A stretch of 54,295 nt of DNA from JBFWWW01 sp050245975 (lineage in GTDB: Bacteria; Pseudomonadota; Alphaproteobacteria; Rhizobiales; Hyphomicrobiaceae): positions 1 through 54,295 of the forward strand of contig JBFWWW010000002.1 of assembly GCA_050245975.1 (NCBI GenBank), in the 5' to 3' direction. Within the stretch, counting starts at the first letter, position 1. Each line of letters begins with the position of its first letter. Below are positions 1 to 6,334 of this stretch, in pieces. The translations under genes were made by a program, and so were the position numbers. The notes beneath the pieces are model-generated. The model worked only from the letters and a program-made list of their open reading frames with translations. It was not told where the DNA came from and did no database searches.

Positions 1-1
1 A

Positions 2-250
2 GCCCTCATCGCCATCGGCGCGGTGCTCCATGCGCGCGGCCACGGCGCGGCGCCGGCCCTGCTCGGCGCGGGCGGCCTCTTCGCCGTCTCGCTGACCTTG
101 CGCACGCTCGACCGCGCGCTGTGCCCGTGGACGGCGCTGGGCGGGCGCGCGCTCGGCACGCACTTCGCCTGGCACCTCATCAACGCGGCGCTGCTGGCGC
201 TGCTGTTACGCGCGGCCTATGCCGCGGCGGCGGACGCGCGGCGCGCCTGA
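2..250 (+). CDS. Ceramidase-family membrane protein (C-terminal part)
   Basis: The reading frame is open from the left edge and ends at TGA 248-250, so only the last 82 or so residues are present. The visible part has two hydrophobic helices joined by a segment with R-T-x-D-x-x-x-C, then G-T-H-F-x-W-H-L. That pattern (Arg/Asp/Cys, then a His-containing Trp-His-Leu helix) is typical of bacterial members of the alkaline ceramidase superfamily, integral membrane hydrolases with a zinc-binding His set. The rest of the His/Asp set would lie upstream, outside the window. The substrate cannot be inferred. A GTG at 23 is in frame but is unlikely to be the start because coding continues upstream of it. 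Confidence 0.6.
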   Translation, partial: ALIAIGAVLHARGHGAAPALLGAGGLFAVSLTLRTLDRALCPWTALGGRALGTHFAWHLINAALLALLLRAAYAAAADARRA

Positions 251-303
251 GGCCCGCTTGCCGCTCGGGAACGGCGCGACTATCAATCAGGTCGCCAAAC
301 TCC

Positions 304-388
304 GCCCCCTTGACGGAACTGGTAGACGTACGGGACTTAAAATTCCGAGCCTACGGGCGTGCTGGTTCGAATCCAGCAGGGGGCACCA
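304..388 (+). tRNA. tRNA-Leu(UAA)
   Basis: The acceptor stem GCCCCCT (304-310) pairs fully with AGGGGGC (378-384). Discriminator A385 and an encoded CCA (386-388) follow. The anticodon loop CTTAAAA gives anticodon UAA with A37, and there is a long class II variable arm as expected for leucine. The T-loop is TTCGAAT. The tRNA reads UUA/UUG codons, which are rare in this GC-rich genome. It sits at the edge of a stretch that is visibly less GC-rich (about 390-1330), as at many tRNA-associated insertion sites. No integrase or repeated 3' end was seen. Confidence 0.95.
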
Positions 389-506
389 CAACTTGGTTGG
401 TAGAGTGCCAGAGAAAACCAATACTACTGAGAAGCTTGAGGACATACGACCAAGCCATCCGCGCGATTGCCTCGACCCATGGGATTCGAGGAAGGCGCCC
501 GCCTAC

Positions 507-1325
507 GTGTGCCTGACGGGCATCGAGCTTCCCATCGAGCAGGTTCAACCGACACCTGGCGTAGAGCTGCGCCGAGTATTCGTAGACATGTTCAGTGCTC
601 CGATGATGGCGTTCGCGGCTCCGCCCAACGAGAACGCCGCTCATCCTACGCCGTGGGCAGCTATTCGCGGCGGTTTTAGTTTTCAGAGCCGCGTTCAAGC
701 GAAAATAGACGCCGCTGCGATCCCTGAGGGTTTGGACGCCGCCAGAACCGCGTGGCTGCTTGCTGCGCTTCTTCGACTTCAGATAAACGTGCCAATCCGT
801 GCCGCCGCGATGGGTAACATGCCCTTCATGGAAATGGGCGAGCGATACAGAGAGGTCGCATCCATTCTGATTGAGGCAACGCCACACCAGTTTGGCATTT
901 TTAACGGCAGCAGCATTGCACGCTGCTCGGAAGATGATTTGGCATGGGTAGTATTTCTGCCAAAGCTTGCGAAACTCTACGCCGAGCCAAGGTTCGCCAC
1001 CGCTTTTAGCATATACGAAGAAGCACAGTGGTGTCAGACGAAAGAGCTGGCAATAGTTTTGATATGGAGCGCAATGGAAACGTTCTTCGGGCTTAGCGAG
1101 GCTCAGCATAAGACCAAAGCAATCTCTAGCGCTCTATCCGCCTACATTGCCAACTCGCAAAGTGACCGCGACAAGGCGTTTGGTGTTGTCCGAGAAATGT
1201 ATCAGAAGCGAAGTAGGATCGTGCACGCCGGAACGAAATTGGCCGACCACGACTTCTTGCAATCTGCACAATTTGCAAAAGTAGCTTTTCGCCGAGCAAT
1301 AGTAGAAGGCAAGCTGCCAGGTTAA
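507..1325 (+). CDS. HEPN-domain protein (Apea-like), possible ribonuclease
   Basis: The C-terminal third is a helical domain ending in Y-x-K-R-S-R-I-V-H-A-G (codons at about 1200-1232). This gives the R-x4-H motif of HEPN domains, many of which are metal-independent RNases in toxin and defence systems. The N-terminal half is a mixed region with no recognised domain. The frame is open back through the tRNA-Leu, so the start is uncertain. I chose GTG 507 because GAGGAAGG lies about 11 nt upstream and homologous-looking sequence (L-T-G-I-E-L-P) begins just after it. GTG 405 and ATG 588 are alternatives. Base composition and codon use are less GC-rich than in neighbouring genes, which suggests acquisition. 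There is no obvious antitoxin partner (MNT-type) beside it. The family call is moderately sure; activity is inferred. Confidence 0.65.
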   Translation: MCLTGIELPIEQVQPTPGVELRRVFVDMFSAPMMAFAAPPNENAAHPTPWAAIRGGFSFQSRVQAKIDAAAIPEGLDAARTAWLLAALLRLQINVPIRAAAMGNMPFMEMGERYREVASILIEATPHQFGIFNGSSIARCSEDDLAWVVFLPKLAKLYAEPRFATAFSIYEEAQWCQTKELAIVLIWSAMETFFGLSEAQHKTKAISSALSAYIANSQSDRDKAFGVVREMYQKRSRIVHAGTKLADHDFLQSAQFAKVAFRRAIVEGKLPG

Positions 1326-1365
1326 AATCCCGCCGCGCGTAACAGATGAGTCAACCGGGGCGCAG

Positions 1366-1803
1366 ATGTCCGAAGGCGAGGAGGTCAGGGCGAAGCCGGC
1401 GGCGTCGGCGGCCGTGTTCCGCGGCGGCGCCGTGCTGATCGTTGAGCGCGGCGCGGGCGCGCTCAAGGGCATGTGGAGCCTGCCCGGTGGGCACATCGAG
1501 GCCGGCGAGACGGCACGCGCGGCGGCGCTGCGCGAGGTCAACGAGGAGACCGGCGTGACGGCGGAGGCGGCGGGGCTCGTCGACGTGCACGACGCGCTGA
1601 TCCGCAACACGGCCGGCGTGCTGGTGGCGCACTACGTCATCTGCGTCTTCGCGGCGCGCTGGACGGCGGGCGAGCCGGTCGCCGCCAGCGACGCGGCAGC
1701 GGCGCGCTTCGTGCCGCTCGCCGAGCTTGGCGGCTACAGGCTCACGGGCGGCGCTCATGCCCTCATCGAGCGCGCGGCGGCGATGGTGGGCGCGGCGGGA
1801 TAG
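1366..1803 (+). CDS. NUDIX hydrolase
   Basis: The 145-aa protein has a complete Nudix box at residues 42-64 (G-x5-E-x7-R-E-V-N-E-E-T-G-V), which binds Mg2+ and hydrolyses nucleoside diphosphate-linked substrates. The single-domain size and the L-P-G-G-H-I-E-A-G lead-in resemble ADP-ribose or (d)NTP pyrophosphatases of the MutT/ADPRase type, but the substrate is not predictable. ATG 1366 is the only good start. The last 16 codons and the stop lie in the first copy of a 72-bp tandem repeat. Because 72 is a multiple of three, the second copy repeats the same C-terminal peptide and stop in the same frame. The gene is high-GC like the core genome, unlike the HEPN gene before it. Confidence 0.88.
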   Translation: MSEGEEVRAKPAASAAVFRGGAVLIVERGAGALKGMWSLPGGHIEAGETARAAALREVNEETGVTAEAAGLVDVHDALIRNTAGVLVAHYVICVFAARWTAGEPVAASDAAAARFVPLAELGGYRLTGGAHALIERAAAMVGAAG

Positions 1804-1821
1804 ACCGCATCCCGCCTCGCC
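1789..1821 (+). terminator. Hairpin overlapping NUDIX stop codon (copy 1)
   Basis: The arms 1789-1801 and 1809-1821 pair at 12 of 13 positions around a 7-nt loop. The very GC-rich stem includes the TAG stop. No U-run follows, so it would be an imperfect intrinsic terminator or a 3'-end stabiliser. Confidence 0.45.
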
Positions 1822-1860
1822 GCCGCTTATGCCCTCATCGAGCGCGCGGCGGCGATGGTG

Positions 1861-1893
1861 GGCGCGGCGGGATAGACCGCATCCCGCCTCGCC
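1861..1893 (+). terminator. Hairpin, duplicated copy 2
   Basis: This is the same hairpin shifted by 72 bp through the tandem duplication. Two identical strong stems in series follow the NUDIX gene. No U-run follows. Confidence 0.4.
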
Positions 1894-1896
1894 GCC

Positions 1897-2374
1897 TCTT
1901 GACGAGCCGCGCCGTTTCAGCCAAACACAGCGTCCGCTGATGATCGTTTCAGCGACCTGCCTGAGGAACCCGATGCGCATCGCATCACATATCGCCACCG
2001 CGCCCAGCGCCGCCACCGGACGGTCCGATCGACCGAGCGGCGGGTCGCGCATTGGCGTGTGCATGGCATATCCGGGTTCCCACCGGACGAGCAGTCCAAG
2101 CGGACAGACCTCGAGACTGAAACCGGAATAACCGGCGCAGGGCACGTTCCCTCCGCCGTTCAGGCAGGAGGGGCCGATGGCCCGCAACGCGATCCGCAGA
2201 CCATCCAGATTCTATCCGTGTGCCTTGGGCGTGCGCGCGTTTGCGCACGCTCCGGGCCGCGGCTTCGCGTGCAGGTCCGGGGCCCGCCGTGTGCTCGGCC
2301 GTTGCGAGCAAAAGTCACGCTTCGGTTCGAGCGCACGCCCACAGCATCGGGCCTGCCGAAGCGACCCAGTCAAT
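1897..2374. other. Gap without a supported gene, upstream of tRNA-Pro/rtcB
   Basis: I see no convincing coding sequence in these 478 bases. A perfect AGGAGG at about 2165-2170 precedes ATG 2177. That frame is Arg/Ala-rich, runs through the tRNA-Pro and into rtcB, and has no recognisable protein character. A perfect 8-bp stem with a 6-nt loop lies at 2229-2250 (GCGTGCGC / GCGCACGC). No clear sigma70 or sigma54 promoter was found for the downstream unit. Confidence 0.5.
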
Positions 2375-2453
2375 CAGCGTGTAGGGGAGTCTGGTCGTCC
2401 CTGCCTGGCTTGGAACCAGGAGATCGGTGGTTCAAATCCATCCACGCTGACCA
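2375..2453 (+). tRNA. tRNA-Pro(UGG), divergent type with A37
   Basis: The acceptor CAGCGTG (from 2375) pairs fully with CACGCTG, giving the C1-G72 pair typical of bacterial tRNA-Pro. A73 and an encoded CCA (2451-2453) follow. The anticodon stem CCTGG/CCAGG encloses loop CTTGGAA, so the anticodon is UGG with A at position 37. Bacterial tRNA-Pro normally has G37, the TrmD methylation site. Position 21 is T instead of A, the D-arm (GGGG...CCCT) is atypical, and the T-loop is TTCAAAT. Identity bases G35, G36, A73 and G72 are kept, so it should still be charged with proline. It ends 28 nt before rtcB and is probably co-transcribed with it. A normal housekeeping tRNA-Pro presumably exists elsewhere. 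Confidence 0.85.
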
Positions 2454-2481
2454 CTCAACTCAAGCGCACTAGGAGCGCGTC

Positions 2482-3648
2482 GTGAGCAACGTCAGGATTT
2501 ACGGCGAGCATGAGCCCAAGACGCTGGCGCAGATGCAGCGCTGCATGACCGTGGGCAGCGCGGTCCAGGGCGTCCTGTGCGCCGACGGCCATCTCGGCTA
2601 TGCCCACCCCATCGGCGGCGTGGTCGCCTACGAGGACGACATCTCCATCAGCGGCGTCGGCTTCGACATCGCGTGCGGCAACATGGCCGTGCGGCTCGAC
2701 GCCCGCTACGCGGAGCTGGCGCCGCGCGCCAGGACGATCCTCGACGATATCGGCCGGTCGATCAGCTTCGGCATCGGGCAGCGCAACGCCGTGAAGGTCG
2801 ATCACGATCTTTTCGGCTCTCCGCTGTGGGATGCGGCCGGCGTCACCGAGCTCAAGGCGATGGCGCGCCAGCAGCTCGGCACGGTCGGGTCCGGCAACCA
2901 CTATGTCGACCTGTTCGAGGACGAGGACGGCTTCGTCTGGATCGGCGTGCACTTCGGCTCGCGCGGCCTGGGACACCGGATCACGACCAAGCACCTGGCA
3001 TGGGCCGGCGCCAAGGACGGCATGGAGGTCGATCCGGCCGTGATCCGGGCCGACAGCGACCTCGGGCAAAGCTACATCGCCGGGATCGAGCTCGGCGGGC
3101 TCTATGCCTATGCCGGTCGCGAATGGGTCGTGGACCGCGTGCGCCGGATCATCGGCGCCGCCGTGACCGAGAGCGTGCACAACCACCACAACTTCGCCTG
3201 GCGCGAGACGCACGGCGGTCGCGAGCTGTGGGTGGTGCGCAAGGGCGCCACGCCGGCCTTCCCGGGCCAGCGCGGCTTCGTCGGCGGCTCCATGGGGGAC
3301 GACGCGGTGATCCTCGAAGGCGTCGAGAGCGAGGCCTCGGCCGACAGCCTCTACTCGACGGTGCACGGGGCCGGCCGCATCTGCGGCCGCGTGGAGGCGA
3401 AGGGCAAGAAGAACAAGGCCGGCGAATGGGTCAGGCCGCCCCGCTTCACGCGCGAGCAGATGGACGCCTGGCTGCAGGACAGGCGCGTCCTGCTGCGTGG
3501 CGGCGACGTCGACGAGAGCCCGATGGCCTACCGCAGGCTGCCGGACGTGCTGCGCGAGCACGAGGGCACGATCCGGGTCCTGCACACGCTGCGGCCGTTC
3601 GCCGTCGCGATGGCGGGGCCGGGGGAGTTCGACCCGTACAAGGACTGA
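2482..3648 (+). CDS. rtcB: RtcB-family RNA ligase
   Basis: The 388-aa protein has the ordered RtcB signatures: D-G-H-L-G-Y-A-H-P near the N-terminus, D-I-A-C-G-N-M (metal-binding Cys), G-N-H-Y-V-D, H-F-G-S-R-G-L-G-H, H-N-H-H-N-F-A, and V-H-G-A-G-R with the guanylylated His at residue 295. RtcB joins RNA 2',3'-cyclic-phosphate or 3'-phosphate ends to 5'-OH ends using GTP and Mn2+. In bacteria it is linked to repair of cut tRNA and rRNA. GTG 2482 is the start, with AGGAG at 2471-2475. No archease or rtcA gene is adjacent. Instead the gene is flanked 28 nt upstream by a divergent tRNA-Pro and 22 nt downstream by an odd tRNA-Arg, then tRNA-Ser. This suggests one transcription unit of ligase and tRNA substrates. 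Confidence 0.93.
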   Translation: MSNVRIYGEHEPKTLAQMQRCMTVGSAVQGVLCADGHLGYAHPIGGVVAYEDDISISGVGFDIACGNMAVRLDARYAELAPRARTILDDIGRSISFGIGQRNAVKVDHDLFGSPLWDAAGVTELKAMARQQLGTVGSGNHYVDLFEDEDGFVWIGVHFGSRGLGHRITTKHLAWAGAKDGMEVDPAVIRADSDLGQSYIAGIELGGLYAYAGREWVVDRVRRIIGAAVTESVHNHHNFAWRETHGGRELWVVRKGATPAFPGQRGFVGGSMGDDAVILEGVESEASADSLYSTVHGAGRICGRVEAKGKKNKAGEWVRPPRFTREQMDAWLQDRRVLLRGGDVDESPMAYRRLPDVLREHEGTIRVLHTLRPFAVAMAGPGEFDPYKD

Positions 3649-3670
3649 GAGGTGGATGCCGCACACGATC

Positions 3671-3746
3671 GCCCTCGCAGCTCAGCGGACGAGAGCGGCC
3701 GTCTTCTCGACGGCGGACGGCTGTTCGAGTCATCCCGAGGGCTCCA
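3671..3746 (+). tRNA. Noncanonical tRNA-Arg(UCU)-like gene
   Basis: The acceptor GCCCTCG (3671-3677) pairs fully with CGAGGGC (3736-3742). T73 and an encoded CCA (3744-3746) follow. The D-stem GCTC/GAGC and the anticodon stem GCCGT/ACGGC are perfect. The loop CTTCTCG places UCU at 34-36, with A20 and C35 as in arginine tRNAs. The oddities are C at position 8 instead of the near-universal T, C at 37 instead of a purine, possible C32-G38 pairing that shrinks the loop to five bases, and one mismatch in the T-stem (51/63). It is either a specialised tRNA or a decaying one. Fully kept acceptor and anticodon stems argue for function. It lies 22 nt after the rtcB stop. Confidence 0.6.
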
Positions 3747-3757
3747 ATTCGAATTGC

Positions 3758-3845
3758 GGATGGTTGGCCGAGCGGTAAGGCAGCGCAATGCTAGTGCGCC
3801 GAGACCTTTTAGGTTGCGCAGGTTCGATCCCTGCACCATCCGCCA
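3758..3845 (+). tRNA. tRNA-Ser(GCU)
   Basis: The acceptor GGATGGT pairs with ACCATCC, then discriminator G3842 (serine type) and CCA 3843-3845. The anticodon stem GCGCA/TGCGC encloses loop ATGCTAG, giving anticodon GCU. There is a long class II variable arm, and the T-loop is TTCGATC. It lies 11 nt after the tRNA-Arg-like gene, so the two are probably on one transcript with rtcB. Confidence 0.95.
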
Positions 3846-3859
3846 CTTCGTTCGCGCGC

Positions 3860-3891
3860 CGTCATGCCGGAGGCATGCTTCCGGCATGACG
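3860..3891. repeat. Perfect palindrome, REP-like, possible terminator
   Basis: CGTCATGCCGGA (3860-3871) and TCCGGCATGACG (3880-3891) pair perfectly over 12 bp around an 8-nt loop. The CGTCATGCC...GGCATGACG form resembles repetitive extragenic palindromes common in alphaproteobacterial genomes. It sits 14 nt after tRNA-Ser and 19 nt before tRNA-Gly, so it could end the rtcB-tRNA transcript. No U-run follows. Confidence 0.7.
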
Positions 3892-3910
3892 CACCGACCC
3901 GGCGCGCGAA

Positions 3911-3984
3911 GCGGGCATAGCTCAATGGCAGAGCCGCTGTTTTCCAGGCAGACGATGCGAGTTCGATCCTCGCTGCCCGCTCCA
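3911..3984 (+). tRNA. tRNA-Gly(UCC)
   Basis: The acceptor GCGGGCA pairs with TGCCCGC, then T73 and an encoded CCA (3982-3984). The D-stem is GCTC/GAGC and the T-arm is GCGAG-TTCGATC-CTCGC. The anticodon loop TTTCCAG gives UCC. The outermost anticodon-stem pair (27/43) is a G-A mismatch and position 38 is G, but the rest is regular. Confidence 0.93.
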
Positions 3985-4057
3985 ACCTCGCCGCGCGTCG
4001 GACGTCGGTCGGAAAAAGATCACGAACGACGCCACCGGATCGGGGCCGAGCGGCCTC

Positions 4058-4525
4058 CTACGGGCGGCCCTTCTTCCTGGACCGCGTCCAGAACACGCCC
4101 GGATAGCCTTTGAGCGGAACCAGCGGCTCGCCGCCGTAGGCCCAGTCCTGCATCTCCTCGATGGCGATGTGGTAGATCGGCTGACGGCCAGTGCGGCTCC
4201 GAAAGAGCGCGCGCGGGATGTTGATCATGTGCCGCGAGCCGGTGCGCTCGTAGGCGAGCGGCGTGCCGCAGCGCCGGCAAAAGCTGCGCACCGCGCCCGT
4301 TTCCTTCTCCTCGAAGCGGCTGATGTCGTCCTCGCCGGCCGTGATGCGGAAGCGCTTGCGCCAGGTGCCGACGTAGGTCGCATACACGGCGCCATGCGCA
4401 AGCCGGCTGGCGCGGCTGTGATCATGCCAGGCCCAGAACGCGGGATAGTCCATCTCGAACCGCACGGCCCCGCAGAGGCATTGGCCGGCGACGACGGGGC
4501 TGCTCGAGAGCGTCTGCGATTTCAT
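4058..4525 (-). CDS. GFA/CENP-V-fold protein, reduced zinc-site version
   Basis: This 155-aa protein has the outer parts of the GFA (glutathione-dependent formaldehyde-activating) zinc fold: G-Q-C-L-C-G-A-V-R-F near residue 15 and S-F-C-R-R-C-G-T-P-L near residue 80. Between them, where the family normally has C-H-C-x-x-C-R, the sequence reads W-A-W-H-D-H-S-R-A-S-R with no cysteine. One of the two zinc sites is therefore probably missing or changed. The start at 4525 was chosen because the protein begins a few residues before the first C-x-C and the upstream extension shows no conservation. Members are mostly of unproven function; S-hydroxymethylglutathione chemistry should not be assumed. 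It lies downstream of the acyl-CoA ligase on the same strand. Confidence 0.8.
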   Translation of the reverse strand: MKSQTLSSSPVVAGQCLCGAVRFEMDYPAFWAWHDHSRASRLAHGAVYATYVGTWRKRFRITAGEDDISRFEEKETGAVRSFCRRCGTPLAYERTGSRHMINIPRALFRSRTGRQPIYHIAIEEMQDWAYGGEPLVPLKGYPGVFWTRSRKKGRP

Positions 4526-4634
4526 CCGATGCGTGCCTCGTTGAAGATGTGCGCGATCCTGGGCGCAGATCGCGGCAACGACGTGAGCGAGCCGCATATC
4601 CCGCTACCTGTGAAGCGCCAACCGGGGGCGGGCG

Positions 4635-6254
4635 TCAGCCGCGCTTCTTGGCGGAGCGCAGGTCGATGATGCCGGGGCGGGCGCGCGGGTCCTCGCCGGG
4701 CTCGAAGATGAGCGTCTTCTGCACCTTCTGCGTGCCCGTGGTGGGCAGGCGGTCGAGAAACAGCACCCAGCCCGGTGCCTTGAAGTAGGCGAGGCGCTCG
4801 TAGCACCAGTCGAAGAGCGCGCGCGCCAGCGCGGCATCGCCGCTCAGCCCCCGCATGAGGACGACGCAGGCGAGCACCTCCTCCTCGCGCATCTCGTCGG
4901 GCGCCCCGACGACGGCGACCTGCGCCACCGCCTCGTGCGCCTGCAGCACGGCCTCAATCTCGGCGGCGGCGATGTTCTCGCCGGAGCGGCGGATGATGTG
5001 CTTCTTGCGGTCGACGAAGTAGAGCATGCCGCTCTCGTCCTGCCGCACGATGTCGCCGGTGTGGAACCAGCCGCCGCGCCAGGCCTCCTCCGTCGCCGCC
5101 TCGTTCTTGAGATAGCCGGAGAAGAAGCCGCCGCGCGGATCGGACGCGGAATGGCGCACCAGCAGCTCGCCGTCGGTGCCGCGCGGCACCTCGCGGTCGC
5201 CGGCATCGACCACGCGCGCCTCGAAGCCGACGAAGGGCCGCCCGAAGGCGCGCGTGTCGACGGCGCGCGGCTCATGGCCGTCGCAGGTGATGCGGCCGGT
5301 CTCGGTCATGCCCCACACCTCCAGCATCGGGAAGCCGAAGCGCTCCTCGAACACGGCGTGCAGCTGCGGCTCGATGCCGGCACCGAGGCCGAAGCGGACG
5401 CCGTGACTGCGGTCGGCGGGCGACGGCGGCTGGTTGAGCAGCATCGGCGCGACGACGCCGAGGTAGTGGATGATGGTGGCGCCGCCCGCCGTCACCTCCG
5501 GCCACCAGCGCGTCGGCGAGAAGCGCTCCGTCAGGATGAGGGCGTTGGCGGTGAGCATGGCGCAGGTGGCCGTCACCGCGAGGTGGTTCATGTGGAAGAG
5601 CGGCAGCGGGTTGTAGAAGCGGTCGCGGCCGGGGCGGATGTCGACGAGGCCGCCGAGGTCGCGATAGTTGGCGCCGGCGGTGTGGAAATAGAAGTTGGAG
5701 AGGATGCAGCCCTTCGGCCGGCCGGTGGTGCCGGAGGTGTAGAGCAGCGCGCATTCGCTGTCGGGGCCGGGGACGCCGGCGCGCGGCGCGGCGGTGGGCG
5801 CGGACGGCAGACGCGCGGGCAGCGCCAGCGCGTCGAGCACGGCGGGGGGGCGCGGGCACTGCGCTGCCGCATCGGCGACATCGCCGACGCGCTCGGGCGC
5901 GACGACGGCGAGCACCGTGTCGCTGTGCTCGAGGAGATAGGCCATCTCGTCGCGCCGGTAGTCCGGGTTGACGGGCACGATGCCGACGCCCAGGGCGTTG
6001 AGGGCGAGGAAGTGGAAGAAGTGATGCGGCCGGTTCTCCAGCAGCAGCGCGACGCGGTGGCCGTGGCCGTAGCCCGCGGCGGCATAGAGCGCGGCGAGCC
6101 GGGCGACCTCGGCGGCGGTGGCGGCATAGGACCAGGCCGCACCCTCGGGCAACCAGGAGCGGTCGGCGCGCGCGGGCACGGACAGGAACAGGTTGTCGGG
6201 ATGCGCCGACGCGGTGGCGCTGAAAATGGCGTACACGGTGGCGGGGACGGTCAT
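4635..6254 (-). CDS. AMP-dependent acyl-CoA ligase (CaiC-like)
   Basis: The 539-aa protein is an ANL-superfamily adenylating enzyme, which activates a carboxylic acid with ATP and then forms a CoA thioester. The signatures appear in order: P-loop-like L-L-Y-T-S-G-T-T-G-R-P-K-G near residue 172, W-G-M-T-E-T-G-R near 290, G-W-F-H-T-G-D near 370, the hinge region D-R-K-K-H-I-I-R-R-S-G-E-N, and a C-terminal G-T-Q-K-V-Q-K holding the adenylation lysine. Length and overall form resemble crotonobetaine/carnitine-CoA ligase and related ligases, but the acid substrate is not predictable. ATG 6254 is the start. The following GFA-fold gene may share its transcript. Confidence 0.88.
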   Translation of the reverse strand: MTVPATVYAIFSATASAHPDNLFLSVPARADRSWLPEGAAWSYAATAAEVARLAALYAAAGYGHGHRVALLLENRPHHFFHFLALNALGVGIVPVNPDYRRDEMAYLLEHSDTVLAVVAPERVGDVADAAAQCPRPPAVLDALALPARLPSAPTAAPRAGVPGPDSECALLYTSGTTGRPKGCILSNFYFHTAGANYRDLGGLVDIRPGRDRFYNPLPLFHMNHLAVTATCAMLTANALILTERFSPTRWWPEVTAGGATIIHYLGVVAPMLLNQPPSPADRSHGVRFGLGAGIEPQLHAVFEERFGFPMLEVWGMTETGRITCDGHEPRAVDTRAFGRPFVGFEARVVDAGDREVPRGTDGELLVRHSASDPRGGFFSGYLKNEAATEEAWRGGWFHTGDIVRQDESGMLYFVDRKKHIIRRSGENIAAAEIEAVLQAHEAVAQVAVVGAPDEMREEEVLACVVLMRGLSGDAALARALFDWCYERLAYFKAPGWVLFLDRLPTTGTQKVQKTLIFEPGEDPRARPGIIDLRSAKKRG

Positions 6255-6334
6255 GCCGTATTCTTACCGTCCGCAGGCGCAACGGCAACCGCCGCGCGCC
6301 CTCGCGCGCGCCGCTCAAGCACCCCAGGCCGGGC

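Larger units (their letters stand above)
1753..1896. repeat. 72-bp perfect tandem duplication
   Basis: Copy 1 is 1753-1824 and copy 2 is 1825-1896. They differ at one base (C1756 versus T1828). Each copy contains the last 16 codons of the NUDIX gene, its TAG stop and the hairpin that follows. Near identity implies a recent duplication, probably slipped replication over the GC-rich hairpin. Confidence 0.95.

Noticed and set aside
219..506. Start of the HEPN gene at ATG 219
   Set aside because: It would run translation through the whole tRNA-Leu gene. The residues encoded there are simply translated tRNA sequence.
351..1109. Minus-strand frame of 252 codons opposite the HEPN gene
   Set aside because: It overlaps the tRNA-Leu and has no family character, while the plus-strand frame has a recognisable HEPN motif.
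2150..2480. Sigma54 promoter for rtcB (as used with RtcR in enterobacteria)
   Set aside because: No GG-N10-GC element of adequate match was found, and no rtcR gene is in the window.
2177..2485. Small protein gene with a perfect AGGAGG upstream of ATG 2177
   Set aside because: The frame continues through tRNA-Pro and into rtcB, and the peptide is low-complexity Arg/Ala/Ser. The ribosome-site match is probably chance.
304..3984. Integrated phage or ICE bounded by tRNA repeats
   Set aside because: I found no integrase, no duplicated tRNA 3' end and no phage or conjugation genes in the window. Only the HEPN gene looks acquired.
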